Assembly (NCBI GenBank): GCA_002437495.1
Contig: DJQA01000004.1
Location: 1 to 53,613 of the forward strand
Reading direction: 5' to 3'
Length of the DNA: 53,613 nucleotides
Source: Prevotellaceae bacterium UBA6398
GTDB lineage: Bacteria; Bacteroidota; Bacteroidia; Bacteroidales; Bacteroidaceae
Under the pieces are notes generated by a model. That model saw only the letters and a list, made by a program, of their open reading frames with translations, was not told where the DNA came from and searched no databases. This document shows, piece after piece, positions 40,001 to 49,313 of this stretch; positions within the stretch are counted from its first letter, which is position 1; each line of letters opens with the position of its first letter. The translations under genes and the position numbers were made by a program.

Positions 40001-40928
40001 TTTTCGGGCATTGGGGAAACTCATTGTAATAACAGGACCGACAGCAGTGGGCAAGACGGATTTGTGCATTCGTCTTGCCCAATTGTTTGATGCGCCAATA
40101 GTCAACGCCGACTCCCGGCAGATATACCGCGAAATGAGTATAGGCACGGCGCGCCCCGGTGCGGAGGAACTTTCCAAGGCAAAGTTTTATTTCATCGGCA
40201 GTCTGTCGGTAAAGGAATACTACAGCGCGGCGCGTTACGAGCATGATGCCATGCAGCTTCTCTCCGAACTTTTCAAAACCAAGGAATATGTGATACTTTC
40301 CGGAGGGAGCATGATGTATGTAGATGCCGTGGTAAAGGGAATAGACGATATACCCACCGTGCCCGGCGATATTCGCACCGAAATGAAGCAACGTTTGGAG
40401 ACCGAGGGGCTGCAGGCTCTTTGCGAAGAACTTGGCAGGCTCGACCCCGAATACCATGCCATTGTCGATTTGAAAAACCGGCGCAGAGTGCTTCATGCCC
40501 TTGAAATATGCCACTCCACGGGCAGAACCTACACTTCGTTTCGCGTGCGTGCACCAAAGCCACGCCCTTTTGATGTAATAAAGATTGGATTGAACATGCC
40601 GCGCCCGCTGCTTTTCGACAGAATAAACGAGCGCGTTGACAAAATGATTGCCGCAGGGCTTGTTGAGGAGGCACGCGCACTGTATTCCATGCGCGGACTT
40701 ACGGCGTTGAACACGGTGGGATATAACGAAATATTCAAGTATTTCGACGGAGAATTCACCCTGCCCGTGGCCATAGAGAGAATTAAGAAAAACACTCGCG
40801 TTTATGCAAAGAAGCAGCTTACGTGGTACAAGCGCGACAGAGAAATGGCGTGGTTCGGTCCCGGAGATTATGACGCGATAGTGGCTTACATCAAAGAAAG
40901 ACCTGTTTGCGCGGAAAATCCAACATAG
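39963..40928 (+). CDS. miaA: tRNA dimethylallyltransferase
   Basis: 321 residues. It adds dimethylallyl to A37 of tRNAs reading UNN codons, the first step to ms2i6A. P-loop 'LIVITGPTAVGKTDLCIRLAQ' at about 19-39, 'VNADSRQIYREMSIGTARP', and 'YTSFRVRAP'. The reading frame overlaps the end of the preceding gene by 38 nt, or 26 nt if ATG 39975 is used. The true start is uncertain because homology begins only near residue 18. It is the last gene of the lipid A operon; no hairpin terminator is seen. Confidence 0.94.
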   Translation: MLPPMRETTAAFDFRALGKLIVITGPTAVGKTDLCIRLAQLFDAPIVNADSRQIYREMSIGTARPGAEELSKAKFYFIGSLSVKEYYSAARYEHDAMQLLSELFKTKEYVILSGGSMMYVDAVVKGIDDIPTVPGDIRTEMKQRLETEGLQALCEELGRLDPEYHAIVDLKNRRRVLHALEICHSTGRTYTSFRVRAPKPRPFDVIKIGLNMPRPLLFDRINERVDKMIAAGLVEEARALYSMRGLTALNTVGYNEIFKYFDGEFTLPVAIERIKKNTRVYAKKQLTWYKRDREMAWFGPGDYDAIVAYIKERPVCAENPT

Positions 40929-40949
40929 CGCAACTTGTGATTTAATGAC

Positions 40950-41060
40950 TCCCGAAAACTACATGGGACATGGGAAAAAATATGTCTGATGTAGAAAAAT
41001 CTACGTCAGACATAGAAAAAACTACATCAAACCTTTTTTTGTCCATGACAAGCCTCTGTA
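40950..41060 (-). repeat. 21-bp-period array, copy I (4 units)
   Basis: Cores start at 40960, 40981, 41002 and 41023. The leader side (CCTTTTTTTTGTCC...) is at about 41032-41060, so it reads on the minus strand. It lies between two co-directional plus-strand genes, antisense to miaA: the only copy between tandem genes and antisense to the gene it follows. Confidence 0.92.
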
Positions 41061-41238
41061 AAACAGAAACTTATCAAGATTTTTGTATTTACACGCAAAC
41101 GATTGTAAACCAGTATGTTGCAATAAAACGGCGTAGAGGTCGGTTTCGCGTGTGAGGGGCGGCTCATGACGCGTGCCTTTAAGTTGTGATAAAGCAATTG
41201 CTTTGTTCATGCAATTCTTATGTTCGGGAAAATGATTG

Positions 41239-41246
41239 TAACTTTG
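41239..41246 (+). promoter_or_regulatory. -7 element (TAACTTTG) of the MATE gene
   Basis: TAACTTTG lies 47 nt upstream of ATG 41294 and inside the longer frame starting at 41186, which it excludes. Confidence 0.65.
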
Positions 41247-41293
41247 CGCACCGACCGGCAAACGCGTATGCCACACACCATAATGCAAGCAAA

Positions 41294-42631
41294 ATGCACC
41301 AATACAGGCAACTCATCAAAATAGGCACGCCCATCATCATAGGGCAACTCGGCACCATTGTACTCGGCTTTGCCGACACGCTTATGATAGGCCATCACAG
41401 CACGGACGAACTCGCCGCCGCAGGGCTGGTGAACAACGTTTTCGGGCTTGTGCTGCTGTTCTATCTCGGCTTCTCGTATGGGCTCACACCCATTGTGGGA
41501 CGGCTTTTCGGCACAGGACGTAAAAAGGAGATAGGCGTGAAGCTGAAAAACTCCATACCCGCAAACCTTCTTGTGGGCATGCTGCTTATGGCGGCCATGA
41601 CCGCGCTGTATTTCAACCTCGACCGCATAGGACAGCCCGTGGAACTGCTGCCGATAATACGCCCCTATTTTATGGTGAACCTGATAAGCATTCCGTTTGT
41701 TGGGGTGTTCAACACACTTAAACAGTTCTTTGACGGCACAACCCGCACCGCCGTGCCAATGTGGGTTATGATAGGCGGAAACCTGCTCAACATACTCTTC
41801 AACTGGCTGCTCATATACGGCATGTGCGGCTTTCCGGAACTGGGGCTTCTCGGTGCGGGAATTTCCACAATGGGTTCGCGCATTGCCATGGCGGCGGCCC
41901 TGTGTGTCATACTGCTTTGCGGAAAAGCCAACCGCATATACCGCTGCGGAATGAGGGAGGGTAGGCTGAATAAGAGCGACTTTTCGGAGGCTAACCGCCT
42001 TGGTTGGCCTGTGGCGCTGCAGTTGGGCATGGAAACGGCCGCTTTCAGCCTTAGCAGCATAATGGTGGGCTGGTTGGGAACGACGCAGCTTGCCGCACAC
42101 CAGGTTATGATAACGGTTTCGCAGCTTTTTTATCTCATTCTCTCGGGTGTGGCGGCAGCGGTGTCAATACGAGTGAGCCTGTTTGCCGGACAGGGAAACA
42201 TTACAGCCGTGCGCCGCACAGCCGCCGACGGATTTCGCCTCAATCTGCTGATATCTGTGGTAATGTCGGTGCCGCTACTGATGTTACGCAGCCACATCGG
42301 CATGCTTTTTACCGACAGCGCGGAGGTGGCGCAAACGGTTGCGGTGCTGTGCATGGTGCTTACGGCCTATCAGTTTGGCGATGGACTGCAATATACGTTC
42401 GCCAACGCCCTAAGGGGAATAGCCTGCGTTAAGCCCATGGTGCTTTACGCCTTTATAGCTTACTTTGTGGTAAATTTGCCGCTGGGATACCTGCTTGGCT
42501 TTACAATGAAATTCGGCATCACAGGCATATGGGCGGCGTTCCCGTTCGGACTCACGGCGGCGGGACTGCTGTTTTGGCGCCGATTTCGCCGCGAATTGGG
42601 CAAAATGGAAACCGTAGGCAAAACCGCATGA
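41294..42631 (+). CDS. MATE-family efflux transporter
   Basis: 445 residues with about twelve transmembrane segments in two related halves. MATE proteins expel drugs or metabolites in exchange for Na+ or H+. Family features: 'IGTPIIIGQLGTIVLGFADTLMIGHHSTDELAAAGLVNNVF' in the first helices, 'PIVGRLFGTGRKKEIG' and, in the second half, 'TTQLAAHQVMITVSQLFYLILSGVAAAVSIRVSLFAGQG'. The start is ATG 41294 (MHQYRQLIKIG). The next gene begins 47 bp downstream. The substrate cannot be told. Confidence 0.93.
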   Translation: MHQYRQLIKIGTPIIIGQLGTIVLGFADTLMIGHHSTDELAAAGLVNNVFGLVLLFYLGFSYGLTPIVGRLFGTGRKKEIGVKLKNSIPANLLVGMLLMAAMTALYFNLDRIGQPVELLPIIRPYFMVNLISIPFVGVFNTLKQFFDGTTRTAVPMWVMIGGNLLNILFNWLLIYGMCGFPELGLLGAGISTMGSRIAMAAALCVILLCGKANRIYRCGMREGRLNKSDFSEANRLGWPVALQLGMETAAFSLSSIMVGWLGTTQLAAHQVMITVSQLFYLILSGVAAAVSIRVSLFAGQGNITAVRRTAADGFRLNLLISVVMSVPLLMLRSHIGMLFTDSAEVAQTVAVLCMVLTAYQFGDGLQYTFANALRGIACVKPMVLYAFIAYFVVNLPLGYLLGFTMKFGITGIWAAFPFGLTAAGLLFWRRFRRELGKMETVGKTA

Positions 42632-42678
42632 GGGTGAGAAAAAAATATGTCGGGGAATTTTAGTATTTTCGCAACATT

Positions 42679-43314
42679 ATGAAACGTATGCTCGCATATA
42701 TAGCTGCCGCCATCTTTTGTGCGGCTGGGGCGATGGCCCAAAACATGGAAAAGCTGTTCGCTGAAATGCCCGACAGCATAGTGCCCGTGATGTCGAAAAA
42801 CAACCGACTCGACTGCATAGACTTCTTCAAAAGTAAGATGACCGGCAATGTGCGGAATAATTTCGGCGGCAGGTGCAGCATATCCTACCTTGACAGCAAT
42901 TACATACGCCTGCAACCAACATCGCGCTCGCAAGTGGAGATGAAGCTTTATGGCGCGAAGGCTGAAAATAAAATAATAGCAGTGGCATACACATATATGT
43001 CGCCGGCAAAAGAAACAACGCTCGCATTTTACGACACAAAATGGAAAAGACTGAAAACAGCAGCCTACATAAGGCTTCCGAAAAAGAATGAATTAATTTC
43101 GGAGAGCGGCAAAAACGACATCGAAAAATTTGAAAAGGCAAAGGGCATACTGGCCGATGCTTTCGCTTGTGCCACAATAGATAGTGTGGGCGGTGAAATA
43201 AGTTTCCAACTGTCAACCGATGCTCTGAATGAGGATGATAAGAAACTTGCGACACCGTATATAGCACAGCCCCTGTGCTATAAGTGGAACGGAAAAAAAT
43301 TCGAAAGGCAGTAA
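42679..43314 (+). CDS. DUF3256-type exported protein
   Basis: 211 residues. Signal peptide 'MKRMLAYIAAAIFCAAGAMAQ', then 'MEKLFAEMPDSIVPVMSKNNRLDCIDFFKSKM.GNVRNNFGG.CSISYLDSNYIRL', which I recognise as the DUF3256 pattern of Bacteroidales. It is probably a periplasmic beta-rich protein of unknown function. It follows the MATE gene by 47 bp. A possible weak element TATTTTCG at about 42665 lies just ahead of the start, so it may be independent. Confidence 0.85.
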   Translation: MKRMLAYIAAAIFCAAGAMAQNMEKLFAEMPDSIVPVMSKNNRLDCIDFFKSKMTGNVRNNFGGRCSISYLDSNYIRLQPTSRSQVEMKLYGAKAENKIIAVAYTYMSPAKETTLAFYDTKWKRLKTAAYIRLPKKNELISESGKNDIEKFEKAKGILADAFACATIDSVGGEISFQLSTDALNEDDKKLATPYIAQPLCYKWNGKKFERQ

Positions 43315-43459
43315 ACAAACGTCTCGCGTTGCCGTTGCGATGCAAAGCACGGTTTATAGTTTCGGGTCCGCATGTTTAATTAGCATTAAAAATACGGGGC
43401 AACCGCAAAAGCCACTTCAAAATTCCTTTCGAGCCGCGGGAACTTTGCGAAAGAATTTT

Positions 43460-43467
43460 TATCTTTG
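43460..43467 (+). promoter_or_regulatory. -7 element (TATCTTTG) of the aldolase gene
   Basis: TATCTTTG lies 48 nt upstream of ATG 43516, with no clear -33. Confidence 0.55.
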
Positions 43468-43515
43468 CGATGAAAATAAATAATTTACATATCAAAAATC
43501 CAAAACATTAAGATT

Positions 43516-44526
43516 ATGGTAAACTACAAAGAACTAGGCTTGGTCAACACCCGCGATATGTTCAGCAGAGCGGTGAAAAGCGGTTGGGCGGTTCCTGCTT
43601 TCAACTTCAACAACCTTGAACAGCTTCAGGCCATCATCACAGCATCTTCAGAACTCCGTTCTCCGGTGATTCTCCAGGTTTCAAAGGGTGCGCGCAAATA
43701 TGCCAACGCAACCCTCCTCCGCTATATGGCAGAAGGCGCAGTGCAATACGCCAAGGAACTCGGCTGCAACCATCCAGAAATAGTTTTGCACCTTGACCAC
43801 GGCGACAGCTTTGAGCTTTGCAAGAGCTGCGTTGACCTTGGTTTCTCATCGGTTATGATCGACGGCAGCGCACTTCCCTACGAGGAGAACATTGCCCTTA
43901 CAAAGAAAGTTGTGGACTACGCACATCAGTACGATGTTACCGTAGAAGGCGAGCTTGGTGTTCTTGCCGGCGTTGAAGACGAGGTAGCATCGGAAGAAAG
44001 CCACTATACACGCCCTGAAGAAGTCATCGACTTCTCCACACGCTCAGGCGTTGACTCGTTGGCTATCTCAATCGGCACATCGCACGGTGCATACAAGTTC
44101 AAACCCGAACAGTGCACACGCGACCCGAAGACCGGACGTCTTGTTCCTCCTCCTTTGGCATTCGATATTCTTGCCGAAATAGAGAAAAAGCTCCCCGGCT
44201 TCCCCATCGTGCTCCACGGCTCATCTTCAGTTCCGCAGGAGTATGTTGACATAATCAACAAATACGGAGGCCACCTGCCCGATGCTGTCGGAATTCCCGA
44301 GGACCAGCTGCGCAAGGCTTCAAAGAGCGCTGTTTGCAAAATCAACATCGACTCTGACTCGCGTCTCGCATTCACGGCCGGTGTGCGCGAAACTTTGGCG
44401 CTCCACCCCGAGTATTTCGATCCCCGCCAGTACTGCGGAAAGGCTCGCGAATACATGATAGATCTCTACAAGCACAAAATCACAGATGTGCTTGGCTCGG
44501 ACCACAAGCTCGCAAACTGCGACTAA
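43516..44526 (+). CDS. fbaA: Class II fructose-bisphosphate aldolase
   Basis: 336 residues. A zinc-dependent aldolase splitting fructose 1,6-bisphosphate in glycolysis and working in reverse in gluconeogenesis. Motifs: 'WAVPAFNFNNLEQLQAI', the zinc-site 'VLHLDHGDSFELCKSCVDLGFSSVMIDGS', 'VEGELGVLAGVEDEV', and 'IVLHGSSSVPQEYV'. Codons look strongly biased, as expected for a highly expressed gene. It is a single gene with its own TATCTTTG element and a strong terminator. Confidence 0.97.
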   Translation: MVNYKELGLVNTRDMFSRAVKSGWAVPAFNFNNLEQLQAIITASSELRSPVILQVSKGARKYANATLLRYMAEGAVQYAKELGCNHPEIVLHLDHGDSFELCKSCVDLGFSSVMIDGSALPYEENIALTKKVVDYAHQYDVTVEGELGVLAGVEDEVASEESHYTRPEEVIDFSTRSGVDSLAISIGTSHGAYKFKPEQCTRDPKTGRLVPPPLAFDILAEIEKKLPGFPIVLHGSSSVPQEYVDIINKYGGHLPDAVGIPEDQLRKASKSAVCKINIDSDSRLAFTAGVRETLALHPEYFDPRQYCGKAREYMIDLYKHKITDVLGSDHKLANCD

Positions 44527-44547
44527 TCCGCAGGTGATATACAACAT

Positions 44548-44588
44548 AAAAGGGGCTTCGTCAATGCAGCGGAGCCCCTTTTGTTTTT
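44548..44588 (+). terminator. Terminator of fbaA
   Basis: Arms AAAAGGGGCTTCG (44548-44560) and CGGAGCCCCTTTT (44570-44582) pair over 13 bp with one wobble, followed by GTTTTT. Confidence 0.92.
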
Positions 44589-44603
44589 GCCCGTGTCGTA
44601 TAT

Positions 44604-44625
44604 GGCGTATGCAATACGCCCCTGC
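44604..44625. repeat. Solo end of the 110-bp inverted-repeat element
   Basis: GGCGTATGCAATACGCCCCTGC is a single terminal repeat with no partner. It lies 29 bp from array copy J, the same linker length and sequence type as next to intact elements. Confidence 0.8.
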
Positions 44626-44639
44626 AAATGGTGAAAAAC

Positions 44640-44755
44640 CAATGCAGATAAATTTACATTTGACGCGGGAAAAACTACATGGGACGTAGAAAAAATTATG
44701 TCTGATATAATTCAAATTACATCAAACCTTTTTTCGTTGCCTGTCTACGCGTTAA
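44640..44755 (-). repeat. 21-bp-period array, copy J (4 units)
   Basis: Cores start at 44655, 44676, 44697 and 44718. The leader side is at about 44727-44755, so it reads on the minus strand, in the same sense as the MFS gene whose stop is at 44823. Confidence 0.93.
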
Positions 44756-44822
44756 ATACAAACCCTTGCAACTGATTTTTCTTGTTAGTGTATTATTTTG
44801 AAAGCCACTGTGCTATGCAAAA

Positions 44823-45998
44823 TCATTCCGTAATCCTGCGCTTTATGAAGAACTTGCGCGTGGCAGCGAAAAACAGCAGTACTCCCATGGCGTTTACCGC
44901 CCAGTTCATCCAGAACGCCGCCGCATATCCGTAACTTCCGCTAACCACGCCGCCCAACAGTATTCCTATTCCCATGCCCACTCCCCACGACACGAGTATC
45001 GATGAGTTTGCCGTGCCCCTTTCGTTGTGGTGCGCCATGCCCACAAACATGTTCAGGAACGCCGGGTAAAGATGGCCGTTGCCCAGCCCGAGCAGCAACG
45101 CCGAAGCATAGTAGGCGGGCATTGAAGGAAAGGCAATGAACACGAAGTATGCCGCGAGCGATATGCACATTCCCTCGGCTGCGTTTTGCGTAAGTTTTCC
45201 CTGCCTAAGGGCCTTTGCGCCTTGAAGCCGCGATGCCATGAGCCCTGCCGATATGAGCATGAAGAATGTTCCCGTGCCGCCCGTTATGCCAAGCACATTC
45301 TTGCTGTACAATGCAACGTAGGAGCTTATCAATCCCCACGAAAAGGCAAAGAAAGCTATGTTAAGACTAAGGAGCCATGCGCGGGTAAGAAAAAAACGGT
45401 CGAGCGACACCGGGCGTTTGGCGGTCTCCGGGCTGCGTTTGGGGAGCCCTATTCCCGAAGCCACAAAAAGCGCACCGGCAGCAATGAAAAACGAAATCCA
45501 GAACAACACTTCGAAACTGTCAACCCATTTGTAGATGAACACACCCGCGCTGGGGGCTATTGCCATTGAAAGGTTGTTGCTAAGGCCGTAGAAGCCGAGC
45601 CCTTCGTTGCGCCGCGATGATGGCAGCACGTCTATCGCCGCCGTGCTGTTAGCCACAGTTACCACGCCGAACGGCAGACCGTGGAGTGTGCGCACTATGG
45701 CAAACATCAGAAGCGTGCCGGCAATGGGGTAGCCCGCAAAGAATACGAAAAAAAGCGACAAACTCCAAAGCAGCACCCCCTTGCGGTCGAAGCTGTCAAC
45801 CACATAGCCGCTGAAAAGCCTTGCCACAATCTCGGCAATCACATAGCCCGAAAGCACTATGCCTATAATGTTGTTCGATGCGCCGAACTCCTCGCTAAGA
45901 TACAGGGGCAGCAGCGGTGTGAGCAAATAAAAGGCGAAATACATCATGAAGTTCACGAGCATTACGCGCAGATAGTTTCTGTTCCAAAGTTTTTCCAT
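44823..45998 (-). CDS. Major facilitator superfamily transporter
   Basis: 391 residues with about twelve transmembrane helices. The MFS signature after helix 2 reads 'ARLFSGYVVDSFDRKGVLLWSLSLFF', and helix 4 has 'IVRTLHGLPFGVVTVANSTAAIDVLP'. It resembles sugar or drug exporters of the AraJ/YdhP type; the substrate is not known. The start MEKLWNRNYLRVML fits family members. A TAACTTTG element sits at 46007-46014, so the mRNA leader would be only a few nucleotides. It is a single gene, downstream of PBP1A on the same strand. Confidence 0.92.
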   Translation of the reverse strand: MEKLWNRNYLRVMLVNFMMYFAFYLLTPLLPLYLSEEFGASNNIIGIVLSGYVIAEIVARLFSGYVVDSFDRKGVLLWSLSLFFVFFAGYPIAGTLLMFAIVRTLHGLPFGVVTVANSTAAIDVLPSSRRNEGLGFYGLSNNLSMAIAPSAGVFIYKWVDSFEVLFWISFFIAAGALFVASGIGLPKRSPETAKRPVSLDRFFLTRAWLLSLNIAFFAFSWGLISSYVALYSKNVLGITGGTGTFFMLISAGLMASRLQGAKALRQGKLTQNAAEGMCISLAAYFVFIAFPSMPAYYASALLLGLGNGHLYPAFLNMFVGMAHHNERGTANSSILVSWGVGMGIGILLGGVVSGSYGYAAAFWMNWAVNAMGVLLFFAATRKFFIKRRITE

Positions 45999-46006
45999 CT
46001 TCTATG

Positions 46007-46014
46007 CAAAGTTA
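46007..46014 (-). promoter_or_regulatory. -7 element (TAACTTTG) of the MFS gene
   Basis: The minus strand reads TAACTTTG with its G only 8 nt before the ATG at 45998, which would make the transcript nearly leaderless. Confidence 0.55.
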
Positions 46015-46087
46015 CCGCTTGGCGGCGAAACGTGCGGCTAAACGCGGATTTTTGGTCGTTCCTAACCTATGATGGGTAAATGCGTCG

Positions 46088-46125
46088 GTAAAAAGAAATC
46101 CGCACGGAACCAGCCATGCGGATTT
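46088..46125 (-). terminator. Terminator of the PBP1A gene
   Basis: Arms AAATCCGCA (46096-46104) and TGCGGATTT (46117-46125) are perfect over 9 bp. On the minus strand they are followed by CTTTTT. Confidence 0.8.
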
Positions 46126-46147
46126 CACAACCCACGCTTTAATGAGT

Positions 46148-48643
46148 TTAGTTTACGAAATCGTCAAAGTTGACTTCGCCGTTATCCTTTTTCTTTTTCT
46201 TTTTTTCAGCCTGCTGTTCCGCACTGCCTGTCTCTCCTGCCGCAGCGTGTCCTTCCTCTACGTGTTCGTCAAGATTTATGTCGAACTCCAAACTGTCTTT
46301 TGCCTCTTGTACGGAATCTCGTTTGGCTTTTGAGCGCGGAACGTAATTGCATGAATAGCACGAGGAGGATATCGGTTCCTTTGCCTCGCCGAACTTGCGC
46401 CTGTATTTTGAGAACTGCGAATCGCCGAACACCGACTGCATGAAATATCCCACAATCGGTAGTGCGGTGCGGCTTCCTTGGCCGAGCGCTCCGGTGCGGA
46501 AGTGTATGGAGCGGTATTCTCCGCCCACCCACGCACCGGCTACAAGTCCGGGGGTTACACCCACAAACCATGCATCGCTGTGGTTGTTGCTCGTTCCGGT
46601 TTTTCCGCCAAAGTCGGTGCTTTTGCGGTACGGCCCTATATATCCCCCGAGGGGCATTGACGTGCCGCCTGCAAGGTTAAGTCCGCCCTCGAGCATTTTC
46701 TGCATGAGGAAGGCCGAGCGATATGGTATTGCCTGGTGACTTTCTTCGGGAGCGGTGTATATTACGTTGCCTTGGCGGTCTATGATTTTGGTTACGAGCA
46801 CGGGGTCGTGCTGGCGGCCGTCGTCGGCAATTGTGGAATATGCGTCAACAAGCTCTAACAGGTTAACGTCTGAGGCTCCGAGGGCGAGCGATGGCGTGTC
46901 GTCGAGCGGCGATTTTATGCCCATTGCGTGCGCTGTGTTTATTATGTTCGTAATTCCCACTTCCTGTCCCAAACGCACTGCGATGCTGTTTATGCTCTGT
47001 GCGAATGCCGAGAGCAGTGGCACGCTGTCGCCCGAAAAGTTGCCGTTGGCGTTTGTGGGGGTCCAGCGCACCATTTCGTGCTTTTTGCTGTCGTAAACGT
47101 CCATTGCGAAGTATTCGTCGCGGCGGCGGTCGCATGGCATAATGCCTCGGTTCATGGCTTCGGTGTAAACAAAAAGTTTGAAAGTTGAACCCGGTTGGCG
47201 CATTGCGGTTACCTTGTCGTATTTCCACGATTTGAAGTCGATGTCGCCAACCCATGCTTTAACGTGTCCGCTTTGCGGTTCCATTGCCACGAGCCCGGCA
47301 TGCATGAATTTCACCATGTAGCGTATGGAGTCCATGGTTGACATTTCCATTTCTTTGTCGCCGTTGTAGTCGAACACCTTAACCTTGTGCTTTTGGTTTA
47401 GGTAGTAGTTTATCGAGTCGGAGCCGGGACCGTATTTCTGTTCAAGCTCTTTGTACTGCGCCGTGCGTTTGGCAAGGTTTTCTATAAAGTTCGGTATAAC
47501 ATTGTGGTTCTCATCGCGCCAAGGGTCTTCGTTTCCCCAGTGATTGCGGAAGTTGCGTTGCACAACTTTCATTTGTTTAACGAGTGCCTTCTCGGCATAT
47601 TCCTGCATTTTCAGGTTGAGGGTGGAATATATCTTGAGTCCTGCGCTGTAAAGGTCAACGCCGTTGTCTTTGCACCACTGCTTTAGATAGTCGGCCACTG
47701 CTTCGCGAAAATACAGAGCTTTGCCGTCGTATGCGGTTTCCACCTTGAAGTTCAGCTCTGTGGGTTTCTTTTTAAGGGCCTCACACTCCGCATACCCCAG
47801 ATGCCCGTGTGTACGCATGTTGTCAAGCACCACGTTGCGGCGCTTGAAACTATTGTCGGGATTGGTGCGGGGGTTGTAGTAGCTTGTTGCTTTCAGCAGT
47901 CCCACAAGCACCGCCGACTGTATGGTGGTAAGTTCTTTGGGGCTTGTGTTGAAGTATGTTTTGGCAGCGGTTTTTATGCCATAGGCGTTGGAACCGAAGT
48001 CGACGGTGTTGGCATACATTGTTAGTATTTCCTTTTTGTCGTAGAACATTTCAAGCTCCACGGCAAGCACCCATTCCTTGCTTTTCATTATAAGTATGCG
48101 TAGTCCCGGTATGTAGCCTAACAAGCCGGTGGAATACTGTGTGCGCACTCGGAACATGTTTTTTACCAGCTGTTGCGTTATTGTGGAGGCTCCGCGTGCA
48201 TGGCCGCGCAGCATGTCCTTGGCAGCCGCGAAAAGTCCCTTGAAGTCTATGCCGTGGTGGTGGTAGAACCGCTCGTCCTCTGTGTCGATCAGGGCTTGGA
48301 AGAACACCGGGTTTATCTCGCTGTATTTTACCGGGGTGCGGTTTTCGTTGAAATACTTGCCGATAAGCTGGCCGTCTTCGCTGTAAAGCTCCGATGCCTG
48401 CGATGTTTCGGGGTGCATTATGCTGTGGATTGTTGGCGACTTGCCGAACAGCCACAGGAAATTCAGGTTTACGGCAGTGAAATACACTATTATGAACGCA
48501 AAAAAGGATACTACGCCGGCGGCGGCTTTGTACCACCATGGGCGACCCTTGAATTGCCCCTTATACCATCGCCAGAATTGCGACAGTTTGAATTTCAGTA
48601 ACGCTAATAAGCGCTTTATTATGCTTACCGTTTTTTTGTTCAT
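46148..48643 (-). CDS. Bifunctional penicillin-binding protein 1A
   Basis: 831 residues. It polymerises and cross-links peptidoglycan at the inner membrane. Single N-terminal membrane helix at about 40-62 ('AAAGVVSFFAFIIVYFTAV'). Glycosyltransferase family 51 domain at about 85-260 ('DTEDERFYHHHGID', 'GASTITQQLVKNMF', 'KSKEWVLAVELE'). Transpeptidase domain at about 430-730 with catalytic 'PGSTFK', 'QSINS' and 'GGKTGTSNNHSDAWF'. The tail is charged (KKKKKK). The start is ATG 48643 (MNKKTVSIIKR); the frame runs on to 48742 but a TATTTTTG element at 48687 excludes that. A terminator follows. Confidence 0.95.
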   Translation of the reverse strand: MNKKTVSIIKRLLALLKFKLSQFWRWYKGQFKGRPWWYKAAAGVVSFFAFIIVYFTAVNLNFLWLFGKSPTIHSIMHPETSQASELYSEDGQLIGKYFNENRTPVKYSEINPVFFQALIDTEDERFYHHHGIDFKGLFAAAKDMLRGHARGASTITQQLVKNMFRVRTQYSTGLLGYIPGLRILIMKSKEWVLAVELEMFYDKKEILTMYANTVDFGSNAYGIKTAAKTYFNTSPKELTTIQSAVLVGLLKATSYYNPRTNPDNSFKRRNVVLDNMRTHGHLGYAECEALKKKPTELNFKVETAYDGKALYFREAVADYLKQWCKDNGVDLYSAGLKIYSTLNLKMQEYAEKALVKQMKVVQRNFRNHWGNEDPWRDENHNVIPNFIENLAKRTAQYKELEQKYGPGSDSINYYLNQKHKVKVFDYNGDKEMEMSTMDSIRYMVKFMHAGLVAMEPQSGHVKAWVGDIDFKSWKYDKVTAMRQPGSTFKLFVYTEAMNRGIMPCDRRRDEYFAMDVYDSKKHEMVRWTPTNANGNFSGDSVPLLSAFAQSINSIAVRLGQEVGITNIINTAHAMGIKSPLDDTPSLALGASDVNLLELVDAYSTIADDGRQHDPVLVTKIIDRQGNVIYTAPEESHQAIPYRSAFLMQKMLEGGLNLAGGTSMPLGGYIGPYRKSTDFGGKTGTSNNHSDAWFVGVTPGLVAGAWVGGEYRSIHFRTGALGQGSRTALPIVGYFMQSVFGDSQFSKYRRKFGEAKEPISSSCYSCNYVPRSKAKRDSVQEAKDSLEFDINLDEHVEEGHAAAGETGSAEQQAEKKKKKKDNGEVNFDDFVN

Positions 48644-48686
48644 TTTTCTTTGTTTTATGCCATGAGTTTCACAGCGTTTCAGCATG

Positions 48687-48694
48687 CAAAAATA
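48687..48694 (-). promoter_or_regulatory. -7 element (TATTTTTG) of the PBP1A gene
   Basis: The minus strand reads TATTTTTG, 43 nt upstream of ATG 48643 and inside the longest open frame. Confidence 0.6.
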
Positions 48695-48825
48695 ATAATT
48701 AAAGTGTTGTTTATAGTTTCTTTGCCGATTAAAATTTGCCAAAGTAGCAGCAGAATGCGGTTTTTTGATGCAAATATCTGAATTTCAAGCTTTTGCGCAG
48801 CGCTTTGCAATTACTTTTAAGGTTT

Positions 48826-48943
48826 TGTTTTTCAGCGGGTTATGAGTGGGTGAAAAAAGGTCTGATGTAGTTTTTTCTATGTCTGATGTAGTTTTTTCCA
48901 CATAGGACATGGTTTTTTCCATGTGCCATGTGGTTTTTGGCAG
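48826..48943 (+). repeat. 21-bp-period array, copy K (4 units)
   Basis: The leader (TTTTTCAGCGGGTTATGAG...GAAAAAAGGT) starts at about 48827. Cores end at 48869, 48890, 48911 and 48932. Core 3 is flipped (CACATAGGACATG). The distal end is GTTTTTGGCAGT. It lies between the divergent PBP1A and groES genes. Confidence 0.94.
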
Positions 48944-49313
48944 TTTAGGGCAGGGCAGTCTGTTTTGCGTTGCGCCGCCTAATCCGCGCAATTCCTGATA
49001 TTAAATTTCAAGGTGTATGCTTATAATCTCGTTTCCCGCTCCCCATTCATTGCTGATAAACTGTTTGCAGCTTGGCGTGCGCATCATTTTAAGGTATCCG
49101 GCGCGGCTTTGCGCCACGTTGCCTGTTTTGTGTTGCTGTGTCATGTCTGTTTGCGTTGCAAGGCAGATGGTAACAATGGCACAATTTTTTTTTATGTCAT
49201 TTAATGTTTCCTTGTTTATGTAATTGATTAAAGCAGAGGCGGGGGAAATTATTAAGATGTTTTGGGCCGGCTCGAAAAACAGCGGATGTTTTCTTTCCGG
49301 GACACAGGAGGCG
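48944..49313. other. Intergenic stretch upstream of the groESL control region, no convincing gene
   Basis: An open frame of 113 codons exists on the minus strand (49001-49342), but it runs across the groESL upstream palindrome and shows no recognisable protein family. Short plus-strand frames are equally unconvincing. Nothing else was identified. Confidence 0.5.
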
